Assembly: GCA_035999765.1 (NCBI GenBank)
Contig: CP108521.1
Location: 434,001 to 498,000, forward strand
Source of the DNA: Streptomyces sp. NBC_01231
GTDB lineage: Bacteria; Actinomycetota; Actinomycetes; Streptomycetales; Streptomycetaceae
Direction: 5' to 3'
DNA length: 64,000 nucleotides
A program made the position numbers and the translations under genes. Below, piece after piece: positions 21,054 to 29,839 of this stretch (position 1 is the stretch's first letter; every line of letters begins with the position of its first letter). The notes under the pieces were generated by a model. The model was not told where the DNA came from, did no database searches, and saw only the letters and a list, made by a program, of their open reading frames with translations.

Positions 21054-21887
21054 TCAGAGCTCCGACTCGCCCCAAGAGGTGACGTGCACTTCGTCGCCCG
21101 CGGACAGTTTGCCAGGGCGCAGCACGGCGTACTTTGTGCCGAAGGCGACACCGCCCTCGGTGGCTCGGCGGTAGGTGGCCAGGGTGCGCAACGGCTCGGG
21201 GCCCGCCTTCGCGCCGGTCTGCTGGTTGACCATGGTGACGACGCAGCGGATGGCGAGCTTGGCGTAGCCGAGTTCCGTGTCGGCGATGGTGATCCGGTGG
21301 GCGCGGTCCTCGGTGTGGGGGGCGTCCCAGCCGTCGATGACGATGTTCGGGCGGAACCGCTCCATGGGGATGGCGTGGGCGTCGCGCTCACTCATTCGCT
21401 CGTTCAGCAGGTCGAGGGTGGACCGGGAGAGGATGTGGACGGCGCAACTGTCGGCGTAGCCGGAGGTGCCGGGCGTCCGGCCGTCGGTGACCCGGTTGTG
21501 GTCGGCCGGTACGCGCACCAGGCGGCTCGGGGCGCCGAGGACGTCGGAAAGCCACGCGGCGGCTTCGTCGCCCTGGTCGATGCCCCTGAACGGCACCTTG
21601 AACAGCTCCACTCTTCGAGGTCGGCCGGAGGTGTCGACGTCGATCGCCACCGGATCCGGGCCTCGGCTCGGACCGTGCAGGGTGAGCCGTTCTCCGTCGG
21701 TGCTGATCTCGGGGCGGATCAAGGCCAGTAACGGGTCACGCCGCTGGGTACGAAAGATGCCTTCCGCGCTGGTGACCATGAAACTGCGGTCATGAGTGAG
21801 ACCTGCGGAAGTCAGCACCGCGGTGTGCGTTGGCATTCCGGCGCACCCTTTGATGGGGTAGGACAACAGCTTCGCGACCGTGGCCAC
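21054..21887 (-). CDS. MOSC domain protein
   Basis: 277 residues from GTG 21887, preceded by AAGGAG at the right distance; the ATG at 21911 is less well placed. N-terminal beta-barrel (VATVAKLLSYPIKGCAG, GLTHDRSFMV, FRTQRRDPLLALI) and C-terminal MOSC sulfur-carrier domain (DSCAVHILSRSTLDLLNERM, FRPNIVIDGWDAPHTEDRAH, CVVTMVNQQTG). Such proteins handle molybdenum cofactor or its substrates, as in the YcbX-like detoxification of N-hydroxylated compounds; the Cys in RCVVTMVN is the likely ligand. Cytosolic, monocistronic. Confidence 0.85.
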   Translation of the reverse strand: MATVAKLLSYPIKGCAGMPTHTAVLTSAGLTHDRSFMVTSAEGIFRTQRRDPLLALIRPEISTDGERLTLHGPSRGPDPVAIDVDTSGRPRRVELFKVPFRGIDQGDEAAAWLSDVLGAPSRLVRVPADHNRVTDGRTPGTSGYADSCAVHILSRSTLDLLNERMSERDAHAIPMERFRPNIVIDGWDAPHTEDRAHRITIADTELGYAKLAIRCVVTMVNQQTGAKAGPEPLRTLATYRRATEGGVAFGTKYAVLRPGKLSAGDEVHVTSWGESEL

Positions 21888-22025
21888 ATGTTCTCCTTGT
21901 GCTCTGCTCATGTCATACCGCTGGTGACCGTATGGGCATGCGTGACCACGCTGCAATCCAAATTCACACCGGCGGCATCTCGACACGGACGGCTACTCGA
22001 CCACGTCCTCCCGTCCCGCGCCCGC

Positions 22026-22235
22026 ACCCCGGCTGCGCCTTCGACCTGGTCCACCAGGAGGACGACCTCACTGGTTGGCCGTACGCCCGGCGCCGTGCGG
22101 CGTTGGAGGCGCTGTTCGCGGAGCGCGGCCTGACGGCGCCGTGGTTGCTGTGCCCGTCGACGACCGACCCGGTCCTGGCGCGGGAGTGGTTGTCGTGGAC
22201 GGCCGCCGGGGTGGAGGGGCGAGTGGGGAACACAG
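22026..22235 (+). pseudogene. ATP-dependent DNA ligase fragment
   Basis: FDLVHQEDDLTGWPYARRRA, ALEALFAERGLTAPWLLCPS and TTDPVLAREWLSWTAAGVEG match the adenylation-domain end of actinobacterial LigD/LigC-type ligases. The catalytic KxDG part is missing. A second, different fragment of the same type of gene is at 43790-43935. Confidence 0.7.
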
Positions 22236-22308
22236 AGCACCTTGGCGGCACCCGGCCCGCCCTCACCCTCGCTTGGCACTACGCCCGGCCGCCCTGGGGG
22301 AGACGTTG

Positions 22309-22545
22309 ATGCACAAGTTCAAGAAGGCGGCGGCCGTAGCGGCCATGGTTGGCGGCCTCGGCCTCGTCAGCAGCGGTGTTGCCAGCGCCAACGACGACCC
22401 GTTTGACATCAACAAACTGCAGATTGTCGACTGCGAGCAGAACTTCGACGGCGCCGACGTTGCTTCCATCCCCGTTGGTTCAGTCCTCGGTGACACGAAC
22501 CAGAACATCGGCAACTTCTGCACGGTGATCGGGTCGGTCGACTAA
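22309..22545 (+). CDS. Small secreted two-cysteine peptide, copy 1
   Basis: 78 residues; GGGGGAGACG precedes the ATG. Signal peptide MHKFKKAAAVAAMVGGLGLV to about residue 27 (VASAN), leaving a mature acidic peptide of about 51 residues with two Cys in KLQIVDCEQNFDG and GDTNQNIGNFCTVIG. A paralog is at 43200-43445. Not a chaplin or rodlin by motif. Likely exported and surface-associated or disulfide-bonded; function unknown. A strong hairpin lies about 170 bases downstream. Confidence 0.8.
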   Translation: MHKFKKAAAVAAMVGGLGLVSSGVASANDDPFDINKLQIVDCEQNFDGADVASIPVGSVLGDTNQNIGNFCTVIGSVD

Positions 22546-22715
22546 GTCCGGGACGCCATGGGATCCCGGGCCCACGAGCACGGGACCAACTCCCACGGTC
22601 AACGCCGGCCCCGACCGGCAGCTGGAGCCAACGCCTCAAGCCTCCACCGATTCCGGAGCGCTTCATACACCCGACACCGGCATTCCAGCGACACTGCTGG
22701 CGACTCCTGCGGCCG

Positions 22716-22769
22716 AACGCGACGTCGGCCTTCATGACCCATCGTGGTCGTGAAGGCCGACGTTGCGTT
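22716..22769 (+). terminator. Long hairpin downstream of secreted peptide
   Basis: 19-base arms 22716-22734 and 22751-22769 (right arm TGAAGGCCGACGTTGCGTT) pair with one mismatch around a 16-base loop. Likely terminator. The rest of 22546-22928 shows no gene. Confidence 0.55.
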
Positions 22770-22928
22770 TGGGCAGGGTCGGCGTCGCGGCGCCAGGAAG
22801 ATCGACGAGGTTCCGGAGAAGACGGCCCCGGCGGCACAAGCCGCGTTCCCCAAGAACAGCCCGGTCATGGATGCGGATCAGTGACGGCGCCCCGGGCTAG
22901 CCCGCGTCGCCGAGGAGGCCTGCCCGGA

Positions 22929-23599
22929 TCAGGAACGGAACCGGGAAAGCCAGCCGCCGACCTTCGAAGCCTGCGTCGCCTCCGCCTCCTGCTCCTGCTC
23001 TTGCTCTTGCTCCTGGCGATCGCGTTCGGCCTGTTCGGCCTTCCGCTCCGCGTTGAGCGCCCGAGCCTTGCAGTCGTCGCACAAGTGCGGATGGCTGTCC
23101 CCGCGGCCCAGCCGACCCTGGTGCTGGCGTTCCACCGGCCGTCGGTGAACTTGGTCCCGCAGTCGGCGCACACCGGGCGCTGGGCCTCGCGTTCGGCTGC
23201 TTCCTGCGCTTGGCGGTGTCGTGCGTCTTCGGCGCGGCGGGCCGGGGCGGCATCCCGGCGGGTGTTGCCGATCGCGTCCCATTGGTTCTGTCGGTCCTCG
23301 CGGCCGAAGCGCCGGAACGCGAGCCCGGCCGGGCCGTGCTCGGGCAGCAGCTCCAGCGTGGTCGCCACGATCGGCATTTTCCCGTCGTAGGAGTGGAAGC
23401 CACCCCAGCTGTTCCAGTCGCCCTGCCAGTGCTCGCGGGTCAGTTCAGCGACCCGCTCCATCTGTGCCAGCGCGGTCCGCTTGCCGACCTGGTGGAAGAC
23501 GAGCAGGACCGGCGGGTGCGACGCGTCGCCCCACTGGGGATCGGGCACACTCCAGCGGATGCGCCACATCGGCTTGTCCCGGCCGTCGGTGTCCTTCAC
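22929..23599 (-). pseudogene. Plasmid-type hypothetical with C-x2-C motif, frameshifted
   Basis: Reads MWRIRWSVPDPQWGD, PVLLVFHQVGKRTALAQMER, VAELTREHWQGDWNSWGGFH and PVCADCGTKFTDGRW; a frame change near 23095 restores HPHLCDDCKARALNAERK and a Glu/Gln-rich coiled-coil tail ending LSRFRS. I recall such sequences as the C-terminal part of replication-relaxation-like proteins of integrative elements and plasmids. The N-terminal part is missing or lies in a lost exchange. The paired CxxC motifs would form a zinc ribbon in the intact protein. Confidence 0.55.
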
Positions 23600-23695
23600 T
23601 GTGCGGCCGACTGAGGCACGATCCGTGTCCGTGACTTCGTCATCGACTTATGCGAACGGCCGCCTTGCCGCCGACAGGATCAGGTCGTTGATTCC

Positions 23696-24274
23696 CTACT
23701 TAGTGCGGTCGAGGAAGCCGAGCACCCGATGGTTGACCTGCATCGCGGCCTGTTCGTCGTAGGACGGCAGACTGCTGTCGGTGAACAGGTGCCTGTCGCC
23801 GGGGTAGAGGAACAGCTCCGCATCCGTCACCGTCCCGACGACCGCGCGGGCGGCGTCCGCATCACCCTCTCCGGCGAAGACCGGATCTGCGTCCATGCCG
23901 TGGATCTGAACTGGGACGTCTTGGGGCCAGGCCGCGCCGAACTCCGAGACTGGGACGCACGCCTCGATCAACAGTGCACCCTTCGCTCCGGGGCGAGTCT
24001 GGGCCAGCTTTTGCGCCGGCAGGACGCCGAGCGAGAAGCCAACATAGATGAGCTCCGCAGGCATCCCCTCGGCGACTACGGCTCCGCGCGCGATGATCGT
24101 GTCGAACCCGACGCTCTCGGCATAGGCGGCACCCTCCTCGAGGCTGTCGAATACCTGCCCTTCGTACAGATCTGGAGCGTGGACGGTGTGTCCGGCCCGC
24201 CGCAACTGCTCGGCGAAACTGCGAACGCCGGCGGTCAACCCGTGTCCATGGTGGAAGACCAGCACCTCAGCCAT
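23696..24274 (-). CDS. Dienelactone hydrolase family protein
   Basis: 192 residues. EVLVFHHGHGLTAGVRSFAE at the start, APDLYEGQVFDSLEEG, nucleophile motif VGFSLGVLPAQ (Ser where dienelactone hydrolase has Cys), Asp in HGMDADPVFAGEGD, His in YPGDRHLFTDSS. A complete small alpha/beta hydrolase of the DLH type; substrate unknown. Cytosolic, single gene. Confidence 0.85.
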   Translation of the reverse strand: MAEVLVFHHGHGLTAGVRSFAEQLRRAGHTVHAPDLYEGQVFDSLEEGAAYAESVGFDTIIARGAVVAEGMPAELIYVGFSLGVLPAQKLAQTRPGAKGALLIEACVPVSEFGAAWPQDVPVQIHGMDADPVFAGEGDADAARAVVGTVTDAELFLYPGDRHLFTDSSLPSYDEQAAMQVNHRVLGFLDRTK

Positions 24275-24609
24275 GTTGCTCCCCTCGTACTGCGGTGCCC
24301 GGGTGGCGCCGCGGCACGAGTATGGACCGCAGCACTGACATCCACGGGCCTCGGCCGGACAAAACCAGGCCGGTGGTCCCTGTGCGGTGAGGCGGACTTC
24401 GAGGACGGCGACTCGCCGGTCTCGGAAGCGCAGGTTCGAGCGGGCGGCCTTCAGCCGCTCGTCGAGAGTGCAGTTGCCGGTGGTGAGCTGGAGGACGCGT
24501 TGCTTGAGTGAGGTGTCCTCGGTGTCGGTCCGTTGGATGGCTTCCCCGGTCCATTCGGCCTGCGAGTCGCGGATTTGGAAGTGAAAGGGCGGTGTAGAGG
24601 ATCTCGGCT

Positions 24610-24785
24610 ATCTCGGCGTCGGAGATCCGGCACTGGCCCTCCTCGTCCCAGACCGCCGGTGCCGTCCTTCGAGGCGGGCAGTCGGACGTGCTCCCCGACC
24701 AGCGCGGGCAGACCGCACCGCTCGGCCAGCCGCACCACCGGCTCCAGACCGCCGTACGCGATCAGGTTGACATCGCGGGTCCATG
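24610..24785 (-). pseudogene. IS1380-type transposase scrap
   Basis: On the - strand TRDVNLIAYGGLEPVVRLAE, RCGLPALVGEHVRLP, then in another frame RISDAEIAEILYTAL. The first part is the N-terminus of an IS1380 transposase and the second a middle segment, so an internal deletion has joined them. The following 24275-24609 has only shadow frames. Confidence 0.55.
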
Positions 24786-25231
24786 AGCACGCTGCGCCAG
24801 TGATCGTCGCCGTCAGGGACCAAGAGGACGACGCGCCAGGACCAGGCTGGACTCTGGTGGCATCTGTGGACTACCAGCCGGTCTACAAGGGCCGGATGGC
24901 AGCGCTGGACGCGCTTAACGGCCCTGCCGGGCCTGCGGCTGGATCCATCGAGGTGTTTGGCCAACAGGCTGAACCGGGTGAGCCTTTCGTGCATCTGGAC
25001 CCCGCCCGCACCTACCGAGCGCACGTGTGGTCCCAGGGCCTGAGTACCTCCCGTGAGCGGTTCCACGCCGCCATACGGCGCGAGGAATGGGGTGGCCACG
25101 ACGGGTTCGAGACGTACTTGATCGCGTTCGTCCCTTCGGGAACACAGGAACCACCGGTTCCCGCCGCAGGAGAGAGCCGACGAGATCGCCTTGCCCGCAG
25201 GCATGTACGGTCCCCGCTCAACATGCGCTGA
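24785..25231 (+). pseudogene. Unrecognised protein, N-terminally truncated
   Basis: An open frame of about 149 codons reads APVIVAVRDQEDDAPGPGWT, LVASVDYQPVYKGRMAALDA, FVHLDPARTYRAHVWSQGL and GGHDGFETYLIAFVPSG. Composition is protein-like, but no family is recognised. It begins at the IS1380 scrap without a start, which suggests the insertion cut it. Confidence 0.4.
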
Positions 25232-25290
25232 TCGACTGGCTGGCCCAAGGGGGAGCGACCAGTGGCCGCTCCCCCTCCGGTGTATGCCGG

Positions 25291-25727
25291 TTACTTCACA
25301 TAGATGCCGTACGCGTTGTTGTGCAGGATCCGGTCACTGCCATACCAGTCGGCCAGCTCGCTGCCCGCTTTGCTGTTCTCCGCCCCCGGCACATAGCGGA
25401 CGTTGCCGTCCCCCAGGCCGACGCCCTCCTTGGTGGAGGCGAAGGGGAATTTGTCGCACTGGTAGCTGTGGTTGGGACGGCTCAGGCCCCCGCACGCAGC
25501 GTCCTTGGCGTTCCGACTCTTCCGCGCCACCTCGGCCGCAGCCGCATCATAGTTGGCCCAGCTGCGGTGCAGGGGACGCGAGGTCCCGTTCCAGATGTCA
25601 CCGGGAATCACCTTGCCGGCCTTGGACGGGTAGGTGGTCTGGGGCTTGTACAGCGCGTCGTAGCTGTGGTTGGCGACGCCTGCGGTGTCGCTCTGGGCTC
25701 GATCGTAGAAGAACGACGGGCGGTTCG
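25291..25727 (-). pseudogene. NucA/NucB-type deoxyribonuclease domain, C-terminal part
   Basis: RPSFFYDRAQSDTAGVANHS, YDALYKPQTTYPSKAGK, SYQCDKFPFASTKEG and GDGNVRYVPGAENSKAGSEL match the NucA/NucB nuclease found at the end of secreted DNases and polymorphic toxins (QCDEFPFAST is the core). An in-frame stop lies just upstream, so the delivery or signal part is gone. Confidence 0.65.
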
Positions 25728-25815
25728 AAGATCACTCCCGCGTCGAAGTATGTGCTTCCTTGATGAGGGGTGCGGCGACGCGCATCCGCTGCTCCGCGGC
25801 AGCACCACCAGGTCG

Positions 25816-25894
25816 GTGCGCACCCAGTGCGCACCGCACGGTGTCGGCGCGCGCCTAGTGCGCACCGTTAGGGAATACGCGCGCGGTGCGCACC
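25816..25894. repeat. Four copies of GTGCGCACC
   Basis: The 9-mer GTGCGCACC, containing the perfect palindrome GTGCGCAC, occurs at 25816, 25827, 25858 and 25886, all in one orientation within 79 bp. It lies between the nuclease remnant and the next reading frame and overlaps the latter's 3' end. Confidence 0.7.
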
Positions 25895-26209
25895 GGGACT
25901 CTGGACGGGGCCGGGCTGGTGCGGTTGGTGCGCTCGTTGGTCGTCGTCGCGCGCCGGGTGCGGTCCGCCGGTGTCCTCGCGGTCGGCGTAGCGGTCCACG
26001 GTGGCGCGGGCTCGGTCGGCCGCCGCCGTGAAGGCATCTTGGAGGTGGCGCAGCCGCTCGGCAGTGAAATCGAGGGCTTCCACGTCCGTGCGGGACTCCT
26101 GCAGAGCCCGCAGCGCCGTCTTGTCGAGCGCCGAGCGGGGCTCGGAGTCGGCGTCGGCGTGGGCGTCGTTGTCGGTGTCCGGGAAGGGGATGAAGAACTG
26201 CTCGGGCAT
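25868..26209 (-). CDS. Hypothetical acidic helical protein
   Basis: 113 residues from ATG 26209: MPEQFFIPFPDTDNDAHADA, RSALDKTALRALQESRTDVE, ALDFTAERLRHLQDAFTAAA. A low-complexity Asp-rich start is followed by a helix of coiled-coil type and a His/Arg-rich tail. No family recognised and no clear RBS; it may have been translationally coupled to an upstream gene lost to the IS1380 fragment that now begins about 50 bases away. Confidence 0.4.
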   Translation of the reverse strand: MPEQFFIPFPDTDNDAHADADSEPRSALDKTALRALQESRTDVEALDFTAERLRHLQDAFTAAADRARATVDRYADREDTGGPHPARDDDQRAHQPHQPGPVQSPGAHRARIP

Positions 26210-26259
26210 CGCGGCCTGCTGGTGCGCCACGACGTCCCGGGCGGCACCGAACGGCACGG

Positions 26260-26778
26260 CGCCTGGGTCGCGGAGATCACCGACATGCCCGACCTCAGCA
26301 CCTGGCCCACGGGCATGCGGCTGATCGTCCGCAAGGAACGCCCGCACCCCGGCACCCAGTTGCGCTTCACCGACCTCGACGACAACTTGCTCACCTGCTT
26401 CGCGACCAACACCAAAGGCGGCCAGCTCGCCGACCTCGAACTGCGTCACCGCAGGCGGGCCCGCTGCGAGGACCGCGTCCGCGGCGTCCGCGCCACCGGC
26501 CTGCGCAGCCCGCCCCTGCACGACACGGCACAGAACCGGATCTGGCTGGAGATCGTCTCCCTCGCACTCGACCTCCTCGCCTGGATGCCGATGCTCGCCC
26601 TGACCGGCAAGACCCGCCAATGGGAACCCAAGAAACTCCGGCTTCGGCTGTTCTCCGCCAGCCGCGCAGCTCGTGAACACCGGCTCTCGCCACTGGCTCC
26701 ACCTGCCCGCCCGATGGCCCTGGACCGTCATCACCCACGCGATCAGCGGACTCCACGCCCTGCCGAACCCCGGTTGAC
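26260..26778 (+). pseudogene. IS1380-type transposase C-terminal part
   Basis: WVAEITDMPDLSTWPTGMRL, IVRKERPHPGTQLRFTDLDD, LADLELRHRRRARCEDRVRG and QNRIWLEIVSLALDLLAWMP are typical of the last third of IS1380 transposases, including the YREK-like E region. The frame breaks near 26665 and resumes as HWLHLPARWPWTVITHAISG, ending at 26778. Confidence 0.75.
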
Positions 26779-26941
26779 CAGCCGCATCGACCGTCCCGAC
26801 GACCCGCACCACCACACCGGTGAAGTGGAACCCGGCGCCCATCCGACCCGAGAGCCGGACCCTCCTCACCCTGCCCCAGCCCCAGCCCCGAAAGACCGCA
26901 CCACACAAACACAGAGCCCCCGTCAGCACACCGCCGAGGAC

Positions 26942-27796
26942 TCATGAACCATCGAGGCTGAAGAACTCATGGACGCGGGAGACGAACCACTCGGGTTGTG
27001 CCAGGTGCGGATAGTGCGTGCGCTTCGGTGCCTGCTCGGCCACGGCGGCGGGGATGCGGTCGGCGAGCCAGTCGGCGTAGTCACCACCGGGGTCCGTTCC
27101 ATGCAAAGACAGGTACGGGACACCAGGCGGGAGACTCGTGGTCCGTCGAGACCACGCTGCCAGGCTGTCAGCGTCCCCATCAAGCAACGGGGTCCAAAAA
27201 CCGCTGAACACATCCTGGTCGAGGGTGCGGCGACGCTCGATGTCGGCCACGAGCACAGGGTCCAGCTCACCGTACAGCGAGGCGAAAACCGTACGAACGA
27301 AGTCCGCGAAGCCCTCTCCCTGCACAGCGATGGCTATCTCCGCAGGCAGCGGGCCGACCCGCAGCGACTGGTCGACGTTGACCACACCACGGGTCGGATA
27401 ACGAGCTGCGTAGGCAGTCGCAATCACCCCACCGAGGGAATGGCCGACGACGAACGGGGGCTGGTCCCCAGTCAGATCCTCGCCCAGCGACTCGATCAGA
27501 TGGTGGATGTCCTCCACCGACTCGTCAATCCCGAACGGCGAGGTCCGAGGCGAGTCCCCGTGACCGCGCAGGTCGACGCGCAGCACGCGGAAGTGCTGCT
27601 GCAGGCAGACAGGGTCCCAGAAGCTTCGGTTCTCGGTGATGCCGTGGACTGCCACGAGTAGCGGTCCCGTGCCCTTGAGGTCGTGGGCCAGCTGATTGTC
27701 GGGGATCATGGTCACTCTGGGCGGCGATGCGGCTTCGACGGATCGCCGCCCAGAGCTGGCGTGGCGGACGGTGGCGGCAAGCGGTTCCTGGCTCAT
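26942..27796 (-). CDS. Alpha/beta hydrolase
   Basis: 284 residues from ATG 27796 with AGGAG upstream. HGITENRSFW oxyanion region, VLRVDLRGHGDS, nucleophile GHSLGG, Asp in LHGTDPGGDYADW and His in THYPHLAQPEWF. The first 35 residues are polar and not conserved in the fold. Divergent from the LysR gene with 55 bp between them, the classic layout of a LysR-controlled target. Confidence 0.85.
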   Translation of the reverse strand: MSQEPLAATVRHASSGRRSVEAASPPRVTMIPDNQLAHDLKGTGPLLVAVHGITENRSFWDPVCLQQHFRVLRVDLRGHGDSPRTSPFGIDESVEDIHHLIESLGEDLTGDQPPFVVGHSLGGVIATAYAARYPTRGVVNVDQSLRVGPLPAEIAIAVQGEGFADFVRTVFASLYGELDPVLVADIERRRTLDQDVFSGFWTPLLDGDADSLAAWSRRTTSLPPGVPYLSLHGTDPGGDYADWLADRIPAAVAEQAPKRTHYPHLAQPEWFVSRVHEFFSLDGS

Positions 27797-27851
27797 GGGA
27801 TGCTCCTGAAGTTGACCGAAGTGGATCTGCGCCTGGTTAAGATTTACTTTT

Positions 27852-28751
27852 ATGCAATTGGATTTGAATCTGCTGACCGTGCTGGACGCCCTGCTCGAAG
27901 AGGGCAGCGTGATGGGCGCGGCCGAGCGGCTGCATCTGTCTTCGCCCGCGGTCAGCCGTACCCTGGGCCGACTGCGCACCGTCACCGGGGACGACATCCT
28001 GGTGCGCACCGGTCACTCGATGGCTCCCACCCCGTACGCGTTGTCGGTGCGGGAGGACGTGCACCGGCTGGTCAGGCAAGCGCACGAAGTGCTCTCGCCG
28101 GTCCGTGAGGTGGACCTGGCCGAGCTGGAGCGCTCCTTCACGATCCAGTGTCACGACGCGGCGGCCGCGTCACTGGTACCGGTTCTGGTCGGCAGGATCC
28201 AGCAGCGGGCTCCCGGGGTGCAGTTGCGGGTGCTGGCGGAGAGCCCCGTCGACACCGACGACCTGCGCCACGGCCGCGTCGATCTGGAACTCGGTGGCGG
28301 CAGGCCGAGTCTGCCCGAGTTCCGGTCCGAGCCGCTGGGCGAGGATCGGCTCGTGGTGGCGATGCGCGCTGACCACCCGTGCGCCGCGGGACTGGACCTG
28401 GCCTCCTACGCGGCGCAGCCGCATGTGGTGATCTCCCGGCGTGGCCGCCTGACCGCGCCGATCGACGACATGCTGGCCGCCGAGGGCCTGCGGCGCCGGG
28501 TGGTCGCGGCGGTGGCGACGGTGTCCACCGCCCTGCAGATCGCCGCCCGTGGCGACGCGCTGGTCACCTGCACGGCGATCCTGGGCCGTCCGCTCATCGA
28601 GGCGTTCGGGCTCCTCGCGCGGCCGCTGCCGATCGAGTCCCCGGCGCCGACGATCAACTGCAACTGGCACCAGCGCTACGATTCCGACCCCGCCCACGCC
28701 TGGCTCCGCGAGCAGGTCCGGGCGTCGATCGAGGAGATCACCGCCTGCTGA
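27852..28751 (+). CDS. LysR family regulator
   Basis: 299 residues. MQLDLNLLTVLDALLEEGSV, MGAAERLHLSSPAVSRTLGR is the winged HTH; the C-terminal periplasmic-binding-like effector domain starts at about residue 90 (SFTIQCHDAAAASLVPVLVG). It resembles the NodD/LinR-like branch that responds to aromatic ligands. No strong RBS, perhaps because the ATG is close to the transcript start. It probably activates the divergent hydrolase at 26942-27796. Confidence 0.87.
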   Translation: MQLDLNLLTVLDALLEEGSVMGAAERLHLSSPAVSRTLGRLRTVTGDDILVRTGHSMAPTPYALSVREDVHRLVRQAHEVLSPVREVDLAELERSFTIQCHDAAAASLVPVLVGRIQQRAPGVQLRVLAESPVDTDDLRHGRVDLELGGGRPSLPEFRSEPLGEDRLVVAMRADHPCAAGLDLASYAAQPHVVISRRGRLTAPIDDMLAAEGLRRRVVAAVATVSTALQIAARGDALVTCTAILGRPLIEAFGLLARPLPIESPAPTINCNWHQRYDSDPAHAWLREQVRASIEEITAC

Positions 28752-28760
28752 GCGCACCGT

Positions 28761-29369
28761 CTACCGCTCCAGCGGCAGGGCCACGGCACCGGGGAAACCT
28801 GGCGTCTCGGCTTCGTCGAGCATCGCCGCGGCGACGGTTTCCCGGCTGACCTTCGCACCGAGGTCGAAGGCAGGACCGGCCTCCAGGCCGACCGTGCGCC
28901 GACGGGGGCTTTCCGGCCCGTCGGCGAGCATCCCGGCGTGGAAGACGGTGCCCCCGGCCGCGAGAACCGTGCGGTCGGCTTCGACCTTGTCCGCGAGCCG
29001 GTCACCCAGCACCGTGGCGAGCACACCCGCGCCCTCCCCCGCCACGTCGGCCGACGGGCCCGTGCCGTAGGCGCCGAGCCAGATGACGCGCCGTGGGCCG
29101 GCGGCGACGACGGCCCGGGCACCGGCCAGGAGAGTCCCGGCCCGGTCCGTGCCGAGCGCGGAAAGGACCACGGAATCCCCGTCCACGACGGCGGCGATAC
29201 TGGCCGCGTCGTTCACGTCCGCCGCCACCTTGCGCAGGTTCGGGGAGTCGGGCAGGGCGATCCGCTCGGGATCACGCGCGATGGCGGTCACGGTGTGACC
29301 ACGTAGCAGCGCCTGTCGGGTGAGGGCCATTCCGGTCTGGCCGGAGGCCGCGAGGACGGTGAGGTTCAT
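28761..29369 (-). CDS. NAD(P)H-binding protein
   Basis: 202 residues from ATG 29369. MNLTVLAASGQTGMALTRQA is the Rossmann start, then HTVTAIARDPERIALP, ADVNDAASIAAVVDGDSVVL and PRRVIWLGAYGTG. Matches atypical SDR proteins of the NmrA/BVR-B kind (flavin reductase-like). Convergent with the LysR gene, 9 bases apart. Role unknown. Confidence 0.8.
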   Translation of the reverse strand: MNLTVLAASGQTGMALTRQALLRGHTVTAIARDPERIALPDSPNLRKVAADVNDAASIAAVVDGDSVVLSALGTDRAGTLLAGARAVVAAGPRRVIWLGAYGTGPSADVAGEGAGVLATVLGDRLADKVEADRTVLAAGGTVFHAGMLADGPESPRRRTVGLEAGPAFDLGAKVSRETVAAAMLDEAETPGFPGAVALPLER

Positions 29370-29499
29370 GCCGAGAACGTTAGGGAGACCCTCACTTAAC
29401 ATCAAGTGCAAGTAACTGACTTGGTGAGTTACCCAGACGCAATCAGCTCGGAGGTGAGGAGCGGAGTGTGCCGCGTGGGAACCTGTGTGGCGTTCGGGA

Positions 29500-29630
29500 T
29501 GAACACCGAGACCTGCCACGGATATTCACCGTTGCCGAGGTGGACCTGTGGCAGCTTGGCCCGGCTGCTGCGTCGTAGCAGTGACCGGATGCCCTCGACG
29601 GGGTTGAGATCGGGTGCGTAGAGCTCGTAA
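29500..29630 (-). pseudogene. IS630-type transposase scrap
   Basis: On the - strand ELYAPDLNPVEGIRSLLRRS is the conserved LPxYxPxLNPxExxW block near the last catalytic Glu of IS630 transposases; the flanking sequence is degenerate. Confidence 0.45.
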
Positions 29631-29637
29631 CAGGATC

Positions 29638-29815
29638 ATGGGTGGGCCTTCTTGAGACGTCGCCAGCAGATGAGGCTGCATGCCAGGGAGTCGAAGGCGT
29701 CGTGGAGTTCGAGGCGTCGTTCCCCTCGGATGGCGAGGCGTTTGAACTGGTGGAGGAGGGCGAAGGCCTGCTCGACGACGTAGCGGAGTTTGTGAAGCTC
29801 CGCCTGTCGTTCGCG
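29638..29815 (-). pseudogene. IS5-type transposase 3' fragment (solo copy)
   Basis: On the - strand LRYVVEQAFALLHQFKRLAI, RGERRLELHDAF and SLACSLICWRRLKKAHP. It is nearly identical to the last part of the IS5-type element at 31588-32396 and in the same orientation. It ends 25 bases before the stop of the next hydrolase gene. Confidence 0.8.
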
Positions 29816-29839
29816 AAGTTCAGCCGTGTGGCGTGCCTG

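Noticed and set aside
22309..22545. Chaplin or rodlin identity for the small secreted peptide
   Set aside because: The conserved chaplin GN(T)xN(V)xGLLNPAFGN block and rodlin repeats are absent; only size, export and two Cys are shared.
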